Assembly: GCA_002502785.1 (NCBI GenBank)
Contig: DAQG01000114.1
Location: forward strand, 1 to 22,992
Origin: Methanothrix harundinacea
GTDB lineage: Archaea; Halobacteriota; Methanosarcinia; Methanotrichales; Methanotrichaceae
Direction of reading: 5' to 3'
DNA: 22,992 nucleotides
The first letter of the stretch is position 1. The number at the start of each line of letters is the position of its first letter. The position numbers were made by a program, and so were the translations under genes. The notes under the pieces were generated by a model, which saw nothing but the letters and a program-made list of their open reading frames with translations, made no database searches and was not told where the DNA came from. Shown piece after piece: positions 14,614 through 21,982 of the stretch.

Positions 14614-15471
14614 TTAAGACCACCTCGCCACTTCCATGGTTATGTCACGCGTCGAGAAGAATCCCACTACTTTCTCCCCGTCCACCACCGGCAGGCCGCA
14701 TATCTCCTTATCAAGAAGGATCTTGGCGGCTTCCACGGCCAAAACGTCCGGGTTGGTGAACATTATCGGGTAGGACATTATGTCCTCTGCCACCAGGGGG
14801 ACCTCCTTTACGTACCTGTACCCCTTCCTTCCAGCGGTGCTATCCTTCCTCGTCATCTTGATGTTCTTGCTCTTGAGCTCGTCTTTTGAGTCGGAAACAC
14901 CTGAGATAGCGAGGTTGGTGTGTGTTATCACACCAACGGGGGTGGCGTTATCCTCGCAGACCACGACCCTGTCAACGCCGTTCTCGACCATCTCATCGAG
15001 GACGTGATCGATGGTATGATGCCTGTGGACGCTGACGACGCCCTGAGCCATCAGGTCGCCCACTTTCGAATCGGGATTCTTCTCGACGAAGTAGGAGATG
15101 AGGTCTCTTGAGGTTATGATCCCCACGATCTCTCCCTCATCTCTCTCGACGGGCAGGCCGTCGATCCCGTTCTCTTCCATGATCTCTGCGGCCTGTTCCA
15201 CTGTGGCACCCGGGTAGATGGTTATGGGCCTGTCGGTCATCACCAGCTTGATGGGGACCTTGCTGATGGGGCGCCTCCGCCATTCCGGGGCGGCCTGGCT
15301 CATACGGTGTGATATATCGTGTTTGGTGACAATTCCCGCCAGCTTGTCTCCATCCATCACGAGAAGCCTACTGATATAGTGCTTGAGCATCAAATTTCTC
15401 GCACGCTGCACAGGCTCCTCCTTGTCGATGACGTAGACGGGAGATTGCATGTAATCCTTTACCTTGCTCAT
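14614..15471 (-). CDS. Four-CBS-domain protein D
   Basis: This 285-residue, soluble protein is built of four CBS domains. Domains begin at about residues 4 (VKDYMQSPVYVI), 73 (IKLVMTDRPITIYP), 136 (VGDLMAQGVVSV) and 228 (AEDIMSYPIMF). A charged linker with many Lys and Asp lies between the third and fourth domains (about 190-222). The ligand-type signatures are TKHD, TSRD, THTN and STRD, so the third has Asn in place of Asp. Its ATG overlaps the previous stop codon (ATGA at 15468-15471), with GAGG about 9 nt upstream. It ends 2 nt before the next CBS gene. It is presumably an adenosine-ligand sensor or a partner of the neighbouring proteins; no enzymatic domain is seen. Confidence 0.87.
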   Translation of the reverse strand: MSKVKDYMQSPVYVIDKEEPVQRARNLMLKHYISRLLVMDGDKLAGIVTKHDISHRMSQAAPEWRRRPISKVPIKLVMTDRPITIYPGATVEQAAEIMEENGIDGLPVERDEGEIVGIITSRDLISYFVEKNPDSKVGDLMAQGVVSVHRHHTIDHVLDEMVENGVDRVVVCEDNATPVGVITHTNLAISGVSDSKDELKSKNIKMTRKDSTAGRKGYRYVKEVPLVAEDIMSYPIMFTNPDVLAVEAAKILLDKEICGLPVVDGEKVVGFFSTRDITMEVARWS

Positions 15472-16424
15472 GGTATGATCCCTCGTTTCTCCTCCGCAAA
15501 TGCCCTGATGAAGTCTCTTTTGGTAATGATTCCCACCAGCGATCCATTATCCATGACCGGCAGGGATCCGACGCCCTTCTCCATCATCATCTCTGCCGCA
15601 CTGCCGAGATCCGTATCTTTATCCGTGGATACGAGGTCTCTTCGGACCAGGATCTTTATCTGCTGGCTCATCACCTCTCCGATGTCGCCGGTCACCACTT
15701 TCCCGAAAGCCTCGCCGCTTCCGAGGTATCTCATTATGTCGGAGGCTGTGACCATCCCTATCAGGATCGAGTCCTGGACCACAGGAAGCTTTCGGAAACC
15801 GCCCTGCTGAACCATCATCTTGGTGGTCTTCTCGATCGACATCTGACCGTTGGCGGTGATCACGTTCGGGCTCATGAACTCCTCGACCTTGATGCCGGTG
15901 TTCACCCCTGCAACGAGCTTTGCGAAATCGTGTTCCGTGATCAGGGCCTTTATCCTGGTCTCCTCGTCAACCACGGGCAGACCGCCGACGTTCTGTTCGT
16001 ACATCAACTTTAGGGCGTCTTCGACGGAGGCCTTCTCGCCGATGGATATGAGACTTGGGCTCATGATCTCTCGAATGTCGGCGTTGATGGCGGCGAGGAT
16101 GTTTCCTTCATACTTCTTTTTCAGCAGATTGTGTCTTATGCCGCCGCCGAGAAAGTCGACGACGTCGACGCCGGTGACGAAGCCGAGGAGCCGCCGGGTT
16201 CCGGCATCGGCTATCGGCAGCCTCCCGAAGCCGTAAGACGTCATTATCTTGATGGCGCCGATGATGGTGGTGGTGGGCGGTGCCGTCACCACCTCAGCGG
16301 TTGCAATGGTGAGAACGTCTCCTGTGCGCTTGGCAGCTCTGGAATCGAACTGGACCGGTCCCCTGTCCATCGCTCCTGGCATCCTGATCTTGGAATCCTT
16401 CCGATCCTCTGATAGTCTCTTCAT
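15468..16424 (-). CDS. Four-CBS-domain protein C with charged N-terminal extension
   Basis: This 318-residue protein has a charged N-terminal stretch of about 33 residues (many Lys, Arg and Asp) followed by four CBS domains starting at about 34 (TGDVLTIATAEVV), 115 (IREIMSPSLISI), 176 (VEEFMSPNVITA) and 250 (IGEVMSQQIKIL). The final signatures TGVD, TEHD, TASD and TKRD are all intact, making it the protein with the most canonical ligand sites in this cluster. The ATG overlaps the previous stop (ATGA at 16421-16424), and GGTGAGGG upstream is a good ribosome site, so the long N-terminus is supported. The extension could contact a partner or nucleic acid; that is a guess. No other domain is visible. 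Confidence 0.87.
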   Translation of the reverse strand: MKRLSEDRKDSKIRMPGAMDRGPVQFDSRAAKRTGDVLTIATAEVVTAPPTTTIIGAIKIMTSYGFGRLPIADAGTRRLLGFVTGVDVVDFLGGGIRHNLLKKKYEGNILAAINADIREIMSPSLISIGEKASVEDALKLMYEQNVGGLPVVDEETRIKALITEHDFAKLVAGVNTGIKVEEFMSPNVITANGQMSIEKTTKMMVQQGGFRKLPVVQDSILIGMVTASDIMRYLGSGEAFGKVVTGDIGEVMSQQIKILVRRDLVSTDKDTDLGSAAEMMMEKGVGSLPVMDNGSLVGIITKRDFIRAFAEEKRGIIP

Positions 16425-17197
16425 TGTCCCTCACCAAAGATGGCTTTGATCACGTCATATCTGTCGATTATTCCAACGAGCTTGCCGTCGTCCACTACGG
16501 ATATCCTGCCGATCTCGCGATCCAGCATCGTCTTTACAGCGTCACGGAGGCTGGCCTCCGGACTTATGCTGAAGAGGGGTGTGCTCATCAGTTTTTCCAC
16601 TTTCATTACGTCCTTGGTGTCTTTGCCTATCCGAGCTCCGCCCGTTTTCAATATGTCGATACGGGTGATCATCCCAAGAGGTTTGCTTTTCTCATCCACC
16701 ACGGGCATCCCAGTGAAGTCGAAATCGAGCATCGCGTCCCAGACCTTGGTCACCGAGTCCAGGGGACCGCAGGTCTTCGTCGTGGTGTTCATAGTCTCTT
16801 TGACCTTTTTGTCGGCCAACTTATCGGGGTCTATCTTCTTGGATATGTCAATGGGGCTGACCACACCTTCGAGGCGTAGGTCTTCTGAAGACCGGACCAC
16901 GGGCAGTATCGCGTAATTGGCCGAGAGTAAGAACTTCGCCGCCTCCACGACATCCGTTTCTGTGGTGACCAGTGGGGTCTCCACTGAGAAACCGGAGACC
17001 GTGACGTTCGAACGGGTCGACGCTATCTTCAGCATATCCCGGTCTGTGACTATCCCGGTTACATGTCCCTCGCCGTTCAGTATCGGCAAGCCACGCAGCT
17101 GGTTGTCGCGTATCAGCTGCCGCGCCCGGGTCACGAAGTCGCCTTCTTCCACGCTTACCGGATCCTTTGACATGATCTCCCCAACTAAAATTCCCAT
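16421..17197 (-). CDS. Four-CBS-domain protein B
   Basis: This 258-residue protein is made of four CBS domains, starting at about residues 5 (VGEIMSKDPVSV), 66 (VSGFSVETPLVTT, diverged), 132 (VKETMNTTTKTC) and 200 (VEKLMSTPLFSI). Ligand-type signatures read TDRD, SPID, TRID and DRYD, so three are canonical and the last lacks the Thr/Ser. GGAGG lies 7 nt before the ATG. The gene follows CBS protein A after a 40-nt gap that carries this ribosome site, and it overlaps CBS protein C by 4 nt. It is probably cytoplasmic and regulatory, with no attached enzyme. Which nucleotide it binds cannot be read from sequence alone. Confidence 0.87.
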   Translation of the reverse strand: MGILVGEIMSKDPVSVEEGDFVTRARQLIRDNQLRGLPILNGEGHVTGIVTDRDMLKIASTRSNVTVSGFSVETPLVTTETDVVEAAKFLLSANYAILPVVRSSEDLRLEGVVSPIDISKKIDPDKLADKKVKETMNTTTKTCGPLDSVTKVWDAMLDFDFTGMPVVDEKSKPLGMITRIDILKTGGARIGKDTKDVMKVEKLMSTPLFSISPEASLRDAVKTMLDREIGRISVVDDGKLVGIIDRYDVIKAIFGEGQ

Positions 17198-17237
17198 TTT
17201 ACGCCCTCCTGATCAAGTCCGGAAAATTCCAAAATGT

Positions 17238-17798
17238 TCATTTATTCCCGTCTCTGCAGCTCCAGCAGAGTAACTCACCGTTGACCGCTTCCAGAGAGTC
17301 GGAGATCTGACCGCACCGCTCGCAGATACCCCTTATCATCTCTCTCTGCTCTTCGAAATGGACGCTATCCCGATGCATCTCTATGAGGTGGCTCAGGATC
17401 TCGCCCATTCCGATTGAGGCCGACCCGGAGACCAGGTCGGTGTCGGTGATTATGCCCATCAGCTTCCCCTCGCCCGAGATCACCGGAAGTCTCTTCACCC
17501 GCGACTTGAGCATCTTTATGGCGGCGTCGCTCAAGCTGACATCTGGAAGGACGGTGATCAGGGGTGAGGACATCACCTCGCCCACCTTTACATCTTTGGG
17601 GTTTGCGGCCCTGGCAACGATCTTTCCGACCAGATCTCGCTCAGTTATGATTCCCGTCGGCTGGTCGTTGTGAATCACGATCAAGCTGCCCACGTTTGCG
17701 GAAAACATCTTGTTCGCAGCCTTCACCACATCAACCTCGGAATCGATGGTGATCACAGGTCGGGCCATTATATCCCGCACCGGAATCTCTGTTTCCAT
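17238..17798 (-). CDS. CBS-pair protein A with C-terminal zinc ribbon
   Basis: This 186-residue protein has one CBS pair (about residues 7-60 and 72-125; signatures TERD and TDTD, both intact) followed by a helical linker. A C-terminal zinc ribbon follows with C159-x2-C162 and C178-x2-C181. The CBS plus zinc-ribbon layout is known from archaeal proteins such as Thermoplasma Ta0289; the ribbon suggests contact with nucleic acid or protein. Start ATG 17798 is chosen because GGAGGTGA ends 5 nt before it. A GTG three codons upstream lies inside that ribosome site and is rejected. It is the first gene of the five-gene CBS array that leads into the RNA ligase. A promoter with an inverted repeat lies about 55 bp upstream. 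Confidence 0.88.
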   Translation of the reverse strand: METEIPVRDIMARPVITIDSEVDVVKAANKMFSANVGSLIVIHNDQPTGIITERDLVGKIVARAANPKDVKVGEVMSSPLITVLPDVSLSDAAIKMLKSRVKRLPVISGEGKLMGIITDTDLVSGSASIGMGEILSHLIEMHRDSVHFEEQREMIRGICERCGQISDSLEAVNGELLCWSCRDGNK

Positions 17799-17850
17799 GC
17801 AAGTCACCTCCGCGGCAGATTACCGTTCTTATTAAAGAGATTCCCTCTAT

Positions 17851-17872
17851 AAAAGGATCACTGCATCCTTTT
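17851..17872 (-). promoter_or_regulatory. Promoter of the CBS/RNA-ligase operon with overlapping inverted repeat
   Basis: AAAAGGAT (17851-17858) and ATCCTTTT (17865-17872) are exact inverted arms separated by 6 nt. Read on the minus strand, the inner arm continues into CCTTTTATAG, a good TATA box, about 55 bp upstream of the first CBS start (17798). An inverted repeat covering a TATA box is a common layout for an archaeal repressor site. Inference only. Confidence 0.5.
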
Positions 17873-17902
17873 CTATCTAATTCAAAACGTATTATAATTT
17901 TG

Positions 17903-18379
17903 TCATTCTGAAATATGTTGGAGTATGTGATCTATCTCAGCCAGGATCAGTTCGATCCCGAGCCTTGCCGCCGAGGGCGATCCGGGAAGACAGAAGACGG
18001 GAACGCCCCCGATTATCCCGGCCGACGCCCTTGATAAGATCGCCCTCGTCCCCACCTCATCAAGGCTTTTCAGCCTGAAGACCTCCCCGAAGCCCGGGAT
18101 CGTCTTATCGAATAGCGGTTCTGCCGCCTCGATGGTCAGGTCCTTGGGTGCAAGGCCCGTGCCGCCGCATAGGACGAGGGCATCGGCCTTCGATGCAAGG
18201 ATCGCCCCCCTCACAGCCTCCACCCCGTCCGGGATGAGCCGGTAGGTGAAGTCGCGGCCAGCGCCCGTGAGCCGGTCCTGGATCGCCCGTCCCGAGAGGT
18301 CTTCGGCCTCCTCAGGGCTTCCGACGTCCCCGAACCTCTCGAACCGTGAGGTGCTAACGACGACGACCTCGATTATCAT
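17903..18379 (-). CDS. moaB: MoaB/MogA-family molybdopterin biosynthesis protein
   Basis: This 158-residue protein belongs to the MoaB/MogA family, which adenylylates molybdopterin before metal insertion. The signature CGGTGLAPKDLTIEA is at 71-85, with GGTG at 72-75 and the conserved Asp at 80. A second segment LPGSPSAARLG (about 130-140) also matches. The length is typical for stand-alone MoaB. Molybdenum or tungsten cofactors are needed by methanogen formylmethanofuran dehydrogenase, which gives the context. The ATG at 18379 has a TATA element (minus strand GCTATATCC, 18401-18409) centred 26 bp upstream and no ribosome site, so it is probably leaderless. It is divergent from the DUF1786 gene over an 80-bp gap. 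Confidence 0.93.
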   Translation of the reverse strand: MIIEVVVVSTSRFERFGDVGSPEEAEDLSGRAIQDRLTGAGRDFTYRLIPDGVEAVRGAILASKADALVLCGGTGLAPKDLTIEAAEPLFDKTIPGFGEVFRLKSLDEVGTRAILSRASAGIIGGVPVFCLPGSPSAARLGIELILAEIDHILQHISE

Positions 18380-18400
18380 GATCTATTATTCGTTCCAAAG

Positions 18401-18436
18401 GGATATAGCTCTTCTCCACCTGCCCAATGGTTTTAT
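18401..18436. promoter_or_regulatory. Divergent TATA boxes for moaB and the DUF1786 gene
   Basis: GGATATAGC (18401-18409) serves moaB on the minus strand, centred 26 bp from its ATG. TTTTAT (18431-18436) serves the DUF1786 gene on the plus strand, centred about 27 bp from its ATG at 18460. Neither gene has a Shine-Dalgarno sequence, which supports leaderless transcripts in both directions. Confidence 0.5.
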
Positions 18437-18459
18437 CTCAGAAGGCCGATTGACCCACC

Positions 18460-19506
18460 ATGACGTTTCTGGCGGTGGACGTGGGCGCGGGAACCCAGGA
18501 CATCCTCCTTTTTGAAGAGGGGATGCCCATCGAGAACTCGGCCAAGATGGTGATGCCGAGCCAGACGGTGATCGTGGGTAAGAGGATTGATGGGGCGAGG
18601 CTTCGGGGGCAGGACGTATTTCTCACGGGAACGACGATGGGGGGCGGCGCCTCCGCTCGGGCTGCAAAACGGCAGATAGAAGCGGGCCACCAGATCTTCG
18701 CCACCCCGAAGGCGGCTTTGACCTTCAACGACGACCTGGATAAGGTCAAGAAGATGGGGGTCCTCGTCACCGAATTTGCTCCGCCGGAGGCCGAGGTGGT
18801 GGAGATGGCGGACCTCGATCTCTTCGCCATAAAGGCGACCTTTGAGATGTTCGGCCTTGATATGCCAAAGGACATAGCCGTGGCCGTCCAAGACCACGGC
18901 TACTCTCCAAAAAAGAGCAACAGGATCGTGAGGTTCGAGGAGATGGCGAGGATTCTCAATTCGGGGGGAGACCTTCGGTCCTTCGCCTATCTCGATCCTC
19001 CGCCCATCTTCAATCGAATGACCGCCCTCAAAGAGATGCTGAATCGTGCCGGTTTTCGCCCAACGATCATGGACACCGGCCCGGTTGCCATCTTCGGCGC
19101 GATCCTGGATCCCCGCTCTGCAGAGCCCGCTCTGGTTTTGAATATGGGAAACGGCCATACCATCGGGGCGGTGGTGGACGACGAAATGATCACAGCCCTC
19201 TTTGAGCATCACACCTCGGCCCTGACGGCAGATAAGCTCCTCCGCTTCTCGGAGCGGCTCTGCGATGGAACCATCACGAACCGCGAGGTATTCGAGGACG
19301 GAGGCCACGGGGCCCACGTGGTGGAGGCTCCGGGGACCGGGAAGATCAGGTCAGTGGTGGTGACCGGTCCCAACCGGGAGAGGTTTTTAGAATCCGGCCT
19401 CCTCGGAAAATTGGGCACCGTGGTCTCTGCGGCTCCGGGTGGGGACATGATGATAACAGGCTGCCTGGGCCTGGTCGAGGCCTGGAAGGCTTTGAGAGGG
19501 GGATGA
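18460..19506 (+). CDS. DUF1786 family protein (ASKHA-like, COG4012)
   Basis: This 348-residue protein matches the archaeal DUF1786/COG4012 family, often annotated as related to pyruvate formate-lyase activating enzyme although it has no radical-SAM cysteine motif. The N-terminal LAVDVGAGTQDILLF resembles the phosphate-1 loop of actin/Hsp70/sugar-kinase-fold ATPases. ALVLNMGNGHTIGAVV (about 226-241) resembles the second phosphate loop. ATP binding is therefore an inference from fold motifs; the real function is not known to me. Its ATG has a TATA element about 27 bp upstream. The gene for Bud32 starts 4 nt after its stop codon, so the two are co-transcribed and may share a role in ATP-linked RNA or protein modification. 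Confidence 0.83.
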   Translation: MTFLAVDVGAGTQDILLFEEGMPIENSAKMVMPSQTVIVGKRIDGARLRGQDVFLTGTTMGGGASARAAKRQIEAGHQIFATPKAALTFNDDLDKVKKMGVLVTEFAPPEAEVVEMADLDLFAIKATFEMFGLDMPKDIAVAVQDHGYSPKKSNRIVRFEEMARILNSGGDLRSFAYLDPPPIFNRMTALKEMLNRAGFRPTIMDTGPVAIFGAILDPRSAEPALVLNMGNGHTIGAVVDDEMITALFEHHTSALTADKLLRFSERLCDGTITNREVFEDGGHGAHVVEAPGTGKIRSVVVTGPNRERFLESGLLGKLGTVVSAAPGGDMMITGCLGLVEAWKALRGG

Positions 19507-19510
19507 AGCT

Positions 19511-20089
19511 GTGGCTGAGGAGATAGGCAGAGGCGCAGAGGCGGTTATAATCAGGGACGGGGACCGGGTGACGAAGTGGAGGAGGCCGAAGGGCTACAGG
19601 ATGCCAGCCCTCGACGAGAGGATCAGGCGTGAGAGGACTGTGATGGAGTCCCGGATAATCTCCGAGGCCCGAAGGTGTGGGGTTCCCACGCCGATCGTCC
19701 TCGACGTAGATCAGTTCAGCCTCACCATGGAGTACATCGAGGGGGTCAAGCTGAAAGAGGTGATCGACCCAGAACTATCCGAGAAGGTGGGGGAGCTGGT
19801 AGGGAGGCTCCACGCTTGCGGGATCATTCATGGCGACCTCACCACCTCCAACATGATCCTCAGGAGGGAGAAGATATGCTTCATCGACTTCGGCCTCGCC
19901 TTTCACGACCAGAGTACCGAGGCTCAGGGGGTGGACGTACATGTCTTTTTTCAGACCGTGAAGAGCACCCACGACCAGCCCGAGGAGCTGATCGAGGCTT
20001 TCGGCCGGGGGTACACCAAAACCTACGCCAGAGCTGGAGAGGTTTTAAAGCGGGTCAAGGAGATCGAGGCGAGAGGGAGATATCTCTGA
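19511..20089 (+). CDS. bud32: Bud32 (KEOPS-associated kinase/ATPase)
   Basis: This 192-residue, minimal Rio/Bud32-type kinase is the ATPase subunit of KEOPS, which with Kae1 makes the t6A modification at position 37 of ANN-reading tRNAs. Visible motifs are the catalytic Lys in VTKWRRP (K22), IIHGDLTTSNMIL (106-117, with D109 and N114) and CFIDFGLAF (123-131, with D126). The start is GTG at 19511, 4 nt after the DUF1786 stop. In many archaea bud32 is fused to or next to kae1; here it stands alone with DUF1786. The intron-bearing tRNA-Thr in this window reads an ANN codon and is a probable t6A substrate, which is inference. Confidence 0.94.
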   Translation: MAEEIGRGAEAVIIRDGDRVTKWRRPKGYRMPALDERIRRERTVMESRIISEARRCGVPTPIVLDVDQFSLTMEYIEGVKLKEVIDPELSEKVGELVGRLHACGIIHGDLTTSNMILRREKICFIDFGLAFHDQSTEAQGVDVHVFFQTVKSTHDQPEELIEAFGRGYTKTYARAGEVLKRVKEIEARGRYL

Positions 20090-20166
20090 CCAAATCATTA
20101 ACTTTATGTAGTAAACGGTTCGTACCAACAATCTCAGAGCTGTTAGTTCCAAAGTGGTGATGGTAC

Positions 20167-20436
20167 ATGGCAGAAGATGATGTGGTATTCGTCGGCAGCA
20201 AACCAGTGATGAACTACGTACTGGCGGTGGTCACCCAGTTCAACAGTGGCGCTAAAGAGGTGAGGATCATGGCCAGGGGACGAGCGATATCAAGAGCAGT
20301 GGACGTTGCAGAGGTCTCACGAAGCCGCTTTTTGGGCGACGTCAACGTCAAAGACATCCAGATCTCCACCGAGACCCTGAATACCGATCGTGGAGAGACG
20401 AACGTCTCGACCATCGAGATCACCCTCTCGAAGTGA
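20167..20436 (+). CDS. albA: DNA/RNA-binding protein Alba
   Basis: This 89-residue archaeal chromatin and RNA-binding protein starts with VVFVGSKPVMNYVLAVVTQF, including the Lys12 that contacts nucleic acid and is the reported acetylation site in Sulfolobus. ARGRAISRAVDVAE follows, and the protein ends in an IEITLSK strand. Length and motifs are typical. GGTGATG lies 4-5 nt before the ATG. A TATA candidate (ACTTTATG, about 20101-20108) would give a leader of about 35 nt. It is followed 24 bp later by purN and then a HIT protein on the same strand, so a three-gene unit is possible. Confidence 0.96.
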   Translation: MAEDDVVFVGSKPVMNYVLAVVTQFNSGAKEVRIMARGRAISRAVDVAEVSRSRFLGDVNVKDIQISTETLNTDRGETNVSTIEITLSK

Positions 20437-20460
20437 AGTCGAGCTCTTCGGGGAGCGCGG

Positions 20461-21072
20461 TTGGCATTGACCACCAGGATCGGAGTCATCTCCTCCGGTC
20501 GCGGGGAGAACGCGAGGTACATCATAGAGGCTGCACGCTCGGGATATTTGGCCGCAGAGGTCGCTGTCGTCCTGGCAGACCAGAAGGATGCAGGCGCCCT
20601 GAAGATAGCCCGCGATCGAGGGATAGATGCCCATTTTTTGGATCCCTCTGGCCTATCCCGGGCCGAGTACGACGATATCCTAATCGACCATCTGGACCGC
20701 GCTGGGGTCGACCTCGTCGTCCTCACCGGCTACATGAGGATTTTATCTCCTGCCTTCGTCCGGCATTTCAAAAATAGGACGATCAATATCCATCCCGCTC
20801 TTCTTCCCGCCTTTCGGGGTCTTGACGCCTTCCAGCAAGCCCTCGACTACGGCGTCAAGGTGACGGGTACGACGATCCACCTGGTGGACGAGGACGTCGA
20901 CCACGGCCCCATTATCCATCAGGTTCCCGTGAAGGTGGAGGTGAGCGACACCCACGAGAGCCTGAAGGCGAGGGTCCAGGAGGCAGAGTACATAGCTTAC
21001 CCCGAGGCTCTCAAGCTCTTCATCGAGGGCAGGCCGAAATTGATGGGAAGAAAGGTCGTTTTTGAGAGATAG
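20461..21072 (+). CDS. purN: Phosphoribosylglycinamide formyltransferase
   Basis: This 203-residue enzyme transfers a formyl group from 10-formyl-tetrahydrofolate to GAR in purine synthesis. The catalytic triad is visible: N109 and H111 in TINIHPALLPAF and D147 in LVDEDVDHGP. GVKVTGTTIH is also typical. The N-terminal phosphate loop reads SSGRGENARYI, where most homologues have GSGSN-type loops, so it is slightly divergent. The start is TTG at 20461 with GGGAGC just upstream; a second TTG two codons later is possible. No ATG start would keep the first strand. The gene follows alba by 24 bp and precedes the HIT gene by 14 bp. Methanogens use tetrahydromethanopterin; whether this enzyme uses that or folate cannot be seen. 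Confidence 0.9.
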   Translation: MALTTRIGVISSGRGENARYIIEAARSGYLAAEVAVVLADQKDAGALKIARDRGIDAHFLDPSGLSRAEYDDILIDHLDRAGVDLVVLTGYMRILSPAFVRHFKNRTINIHPALLPAFRGLDAFQQALDYGVKVTGTTIHLVDEDVDHGPIIHQVPVKVEVSDTHESLKARVQEAEYIAYPEALKLFIEGRPKLMGRKVVFER

Positions 21073-21086
21073 GAGATGAGGATATC

Positions 21087-21575
21087 TTGAAAACGTTATG
21101 GGCGCCGTGGAGGATGGAGTACATCCTCGGCGACAAGTCGGGAGACTGCATATTCTGCGAAAAGGTAGATGAGGATCGGGATGAAGAGAACCTGATACTA
21201 TACCGAGGCAGTCACCACTTTATCATCATGAACGCATACCCCTATAACAACGGCCATTTGATGGTCGTTCCCCGCCGCCACACGTCAACCCTCGCAGGCT
21301 GGAGCCCAGAGGAGAGGGTCGAATTTCTCGAGCTGGCCGATCTCGGTGTCGAGATCCTGAAGAGGACGATGAACCCCGACGGCTTCAACATCGGCATAAA
21401 CATGGGTGAGTGCGCAGGAGCGGGGATCGCAAGTCACATCCACCTGCACATAGTCCCGAGGTGGTCAGGCGACTGCAACTTCATGCCGGTCTTCGCGGAT
21501 ACGAGAGTGATCCCTGAGCACATCCAGGCGACCTACAAAAAGCTTCGCGCAGCGCTAGAGAACTTAATAAAATAA
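21087..21575 (+). CDS. HIT family hydrolase/phosphorylase
   Basis: This 162-residue histidine-triad protein has the active site HIHLHIVPRW (H117, H119, H121), preceded by GECAGAGIASH. A zinc-binding CIFC pair is at C21 and C24. The end of the core, PRWSGDCNFMPV, resembles Ap4A phosphorylase-like HIT proteins, which cleave diadenosine polyphosphates. General HIT hydrolase activity on nucleotides is safe; the specific substrate is inference. The start is TTG at 21087, with GAGG five nt upstream. It lies 14 bp after purN and is probably in the same transcript, so both act in purine-nucleotide chemistry. Confidence 0.91.
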   Translation: MKTLWAPWRMEYILGDKSGDCIFCEKVDEDRDEENLILYRGSHHFIIMNAYPYNNGHLMVVPRRHTSTLAGWSPEERVEFLELADLGVEILKRTMNPDGFNIGINMGECAGAGIASHIHLHIVPRWSGDCNFMPVFADTRVIPEHIQATYKKLRAALENLIK

Positions 21576-21622
21576 TATTCTCCGCGAAACACCTTGCATC
21601 GATATCGATACCTAGAGTTTCA

Positions 21623-21955
21623 CTAGCCACGTTGTGGCAAATAGTCTGTTCTGACCGGCGAAAATACCTCCACAGCCACCGAATTTTCCAGGATTAAAGC
21701 GCCGTGTTCCACATTGCTGGGGATGTTCCAACTGTCTCCCGGCAGGACATCGAACTCTTCGTCCCCGATGGACAGACGTATTTTGCCCGAGATGAGGTAG
21801 CCGGTCTGCTCATGAGGATGACTATGATTTGGAAGGCGGCTTCCTTTTTCCAGTTTGAACTCGGTTAATAAGGTATTATCTCCATATACCAGGGTCTTCT
21901 GATAGATGCCCTCCAACGCCAAAAGATAGCCTTCATCTGTATACCTGTAAAACAT
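21623..21955 (-). CDS. Single-domain cupin protein
   Basis: This small (110-residue) cupin has the two conserved motifs: G-x-x-L-P-N-H-S-H-P-H-E-Q (residues about 39-51, with His and Glu metal ligands) and GDSWNIPSNVEHGA (about 74-87). A metal-binding beta-barrel is expected; cupins of this type may be sensors, isomerases or oxygenases, and no function can be chosen. The start ATG 21955 (MFYRYTDEGY) is preferred because the region before it does not align with a cupin start and no ribosome site supports the longer TTG at 21982. It is convergent with the HIT gene. GC content is normal for the window. Confidence 0.8.
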   Translation of the reverse strand: MFYRYTDEGYLLALEGIYQKTLVYGDNTLLTEFKLEKGSRLPNHSHPHEQTGYLISGKIRLSIGDEEFDVLPGDSWNIPSNVEHGALILENSVAVEVFSPVRTDYLPQRG

Positions 21956-21982
21956 GCTGAACCAGATCTTTTTGAGGCACAA

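Noticed and set aside
18433..19317. 294-residue minus-strand frame opposite the DUF1786 gene
   Set aside because: Shadow frame; its His/Arg-rich content mirrors the GC-rich coding strand.
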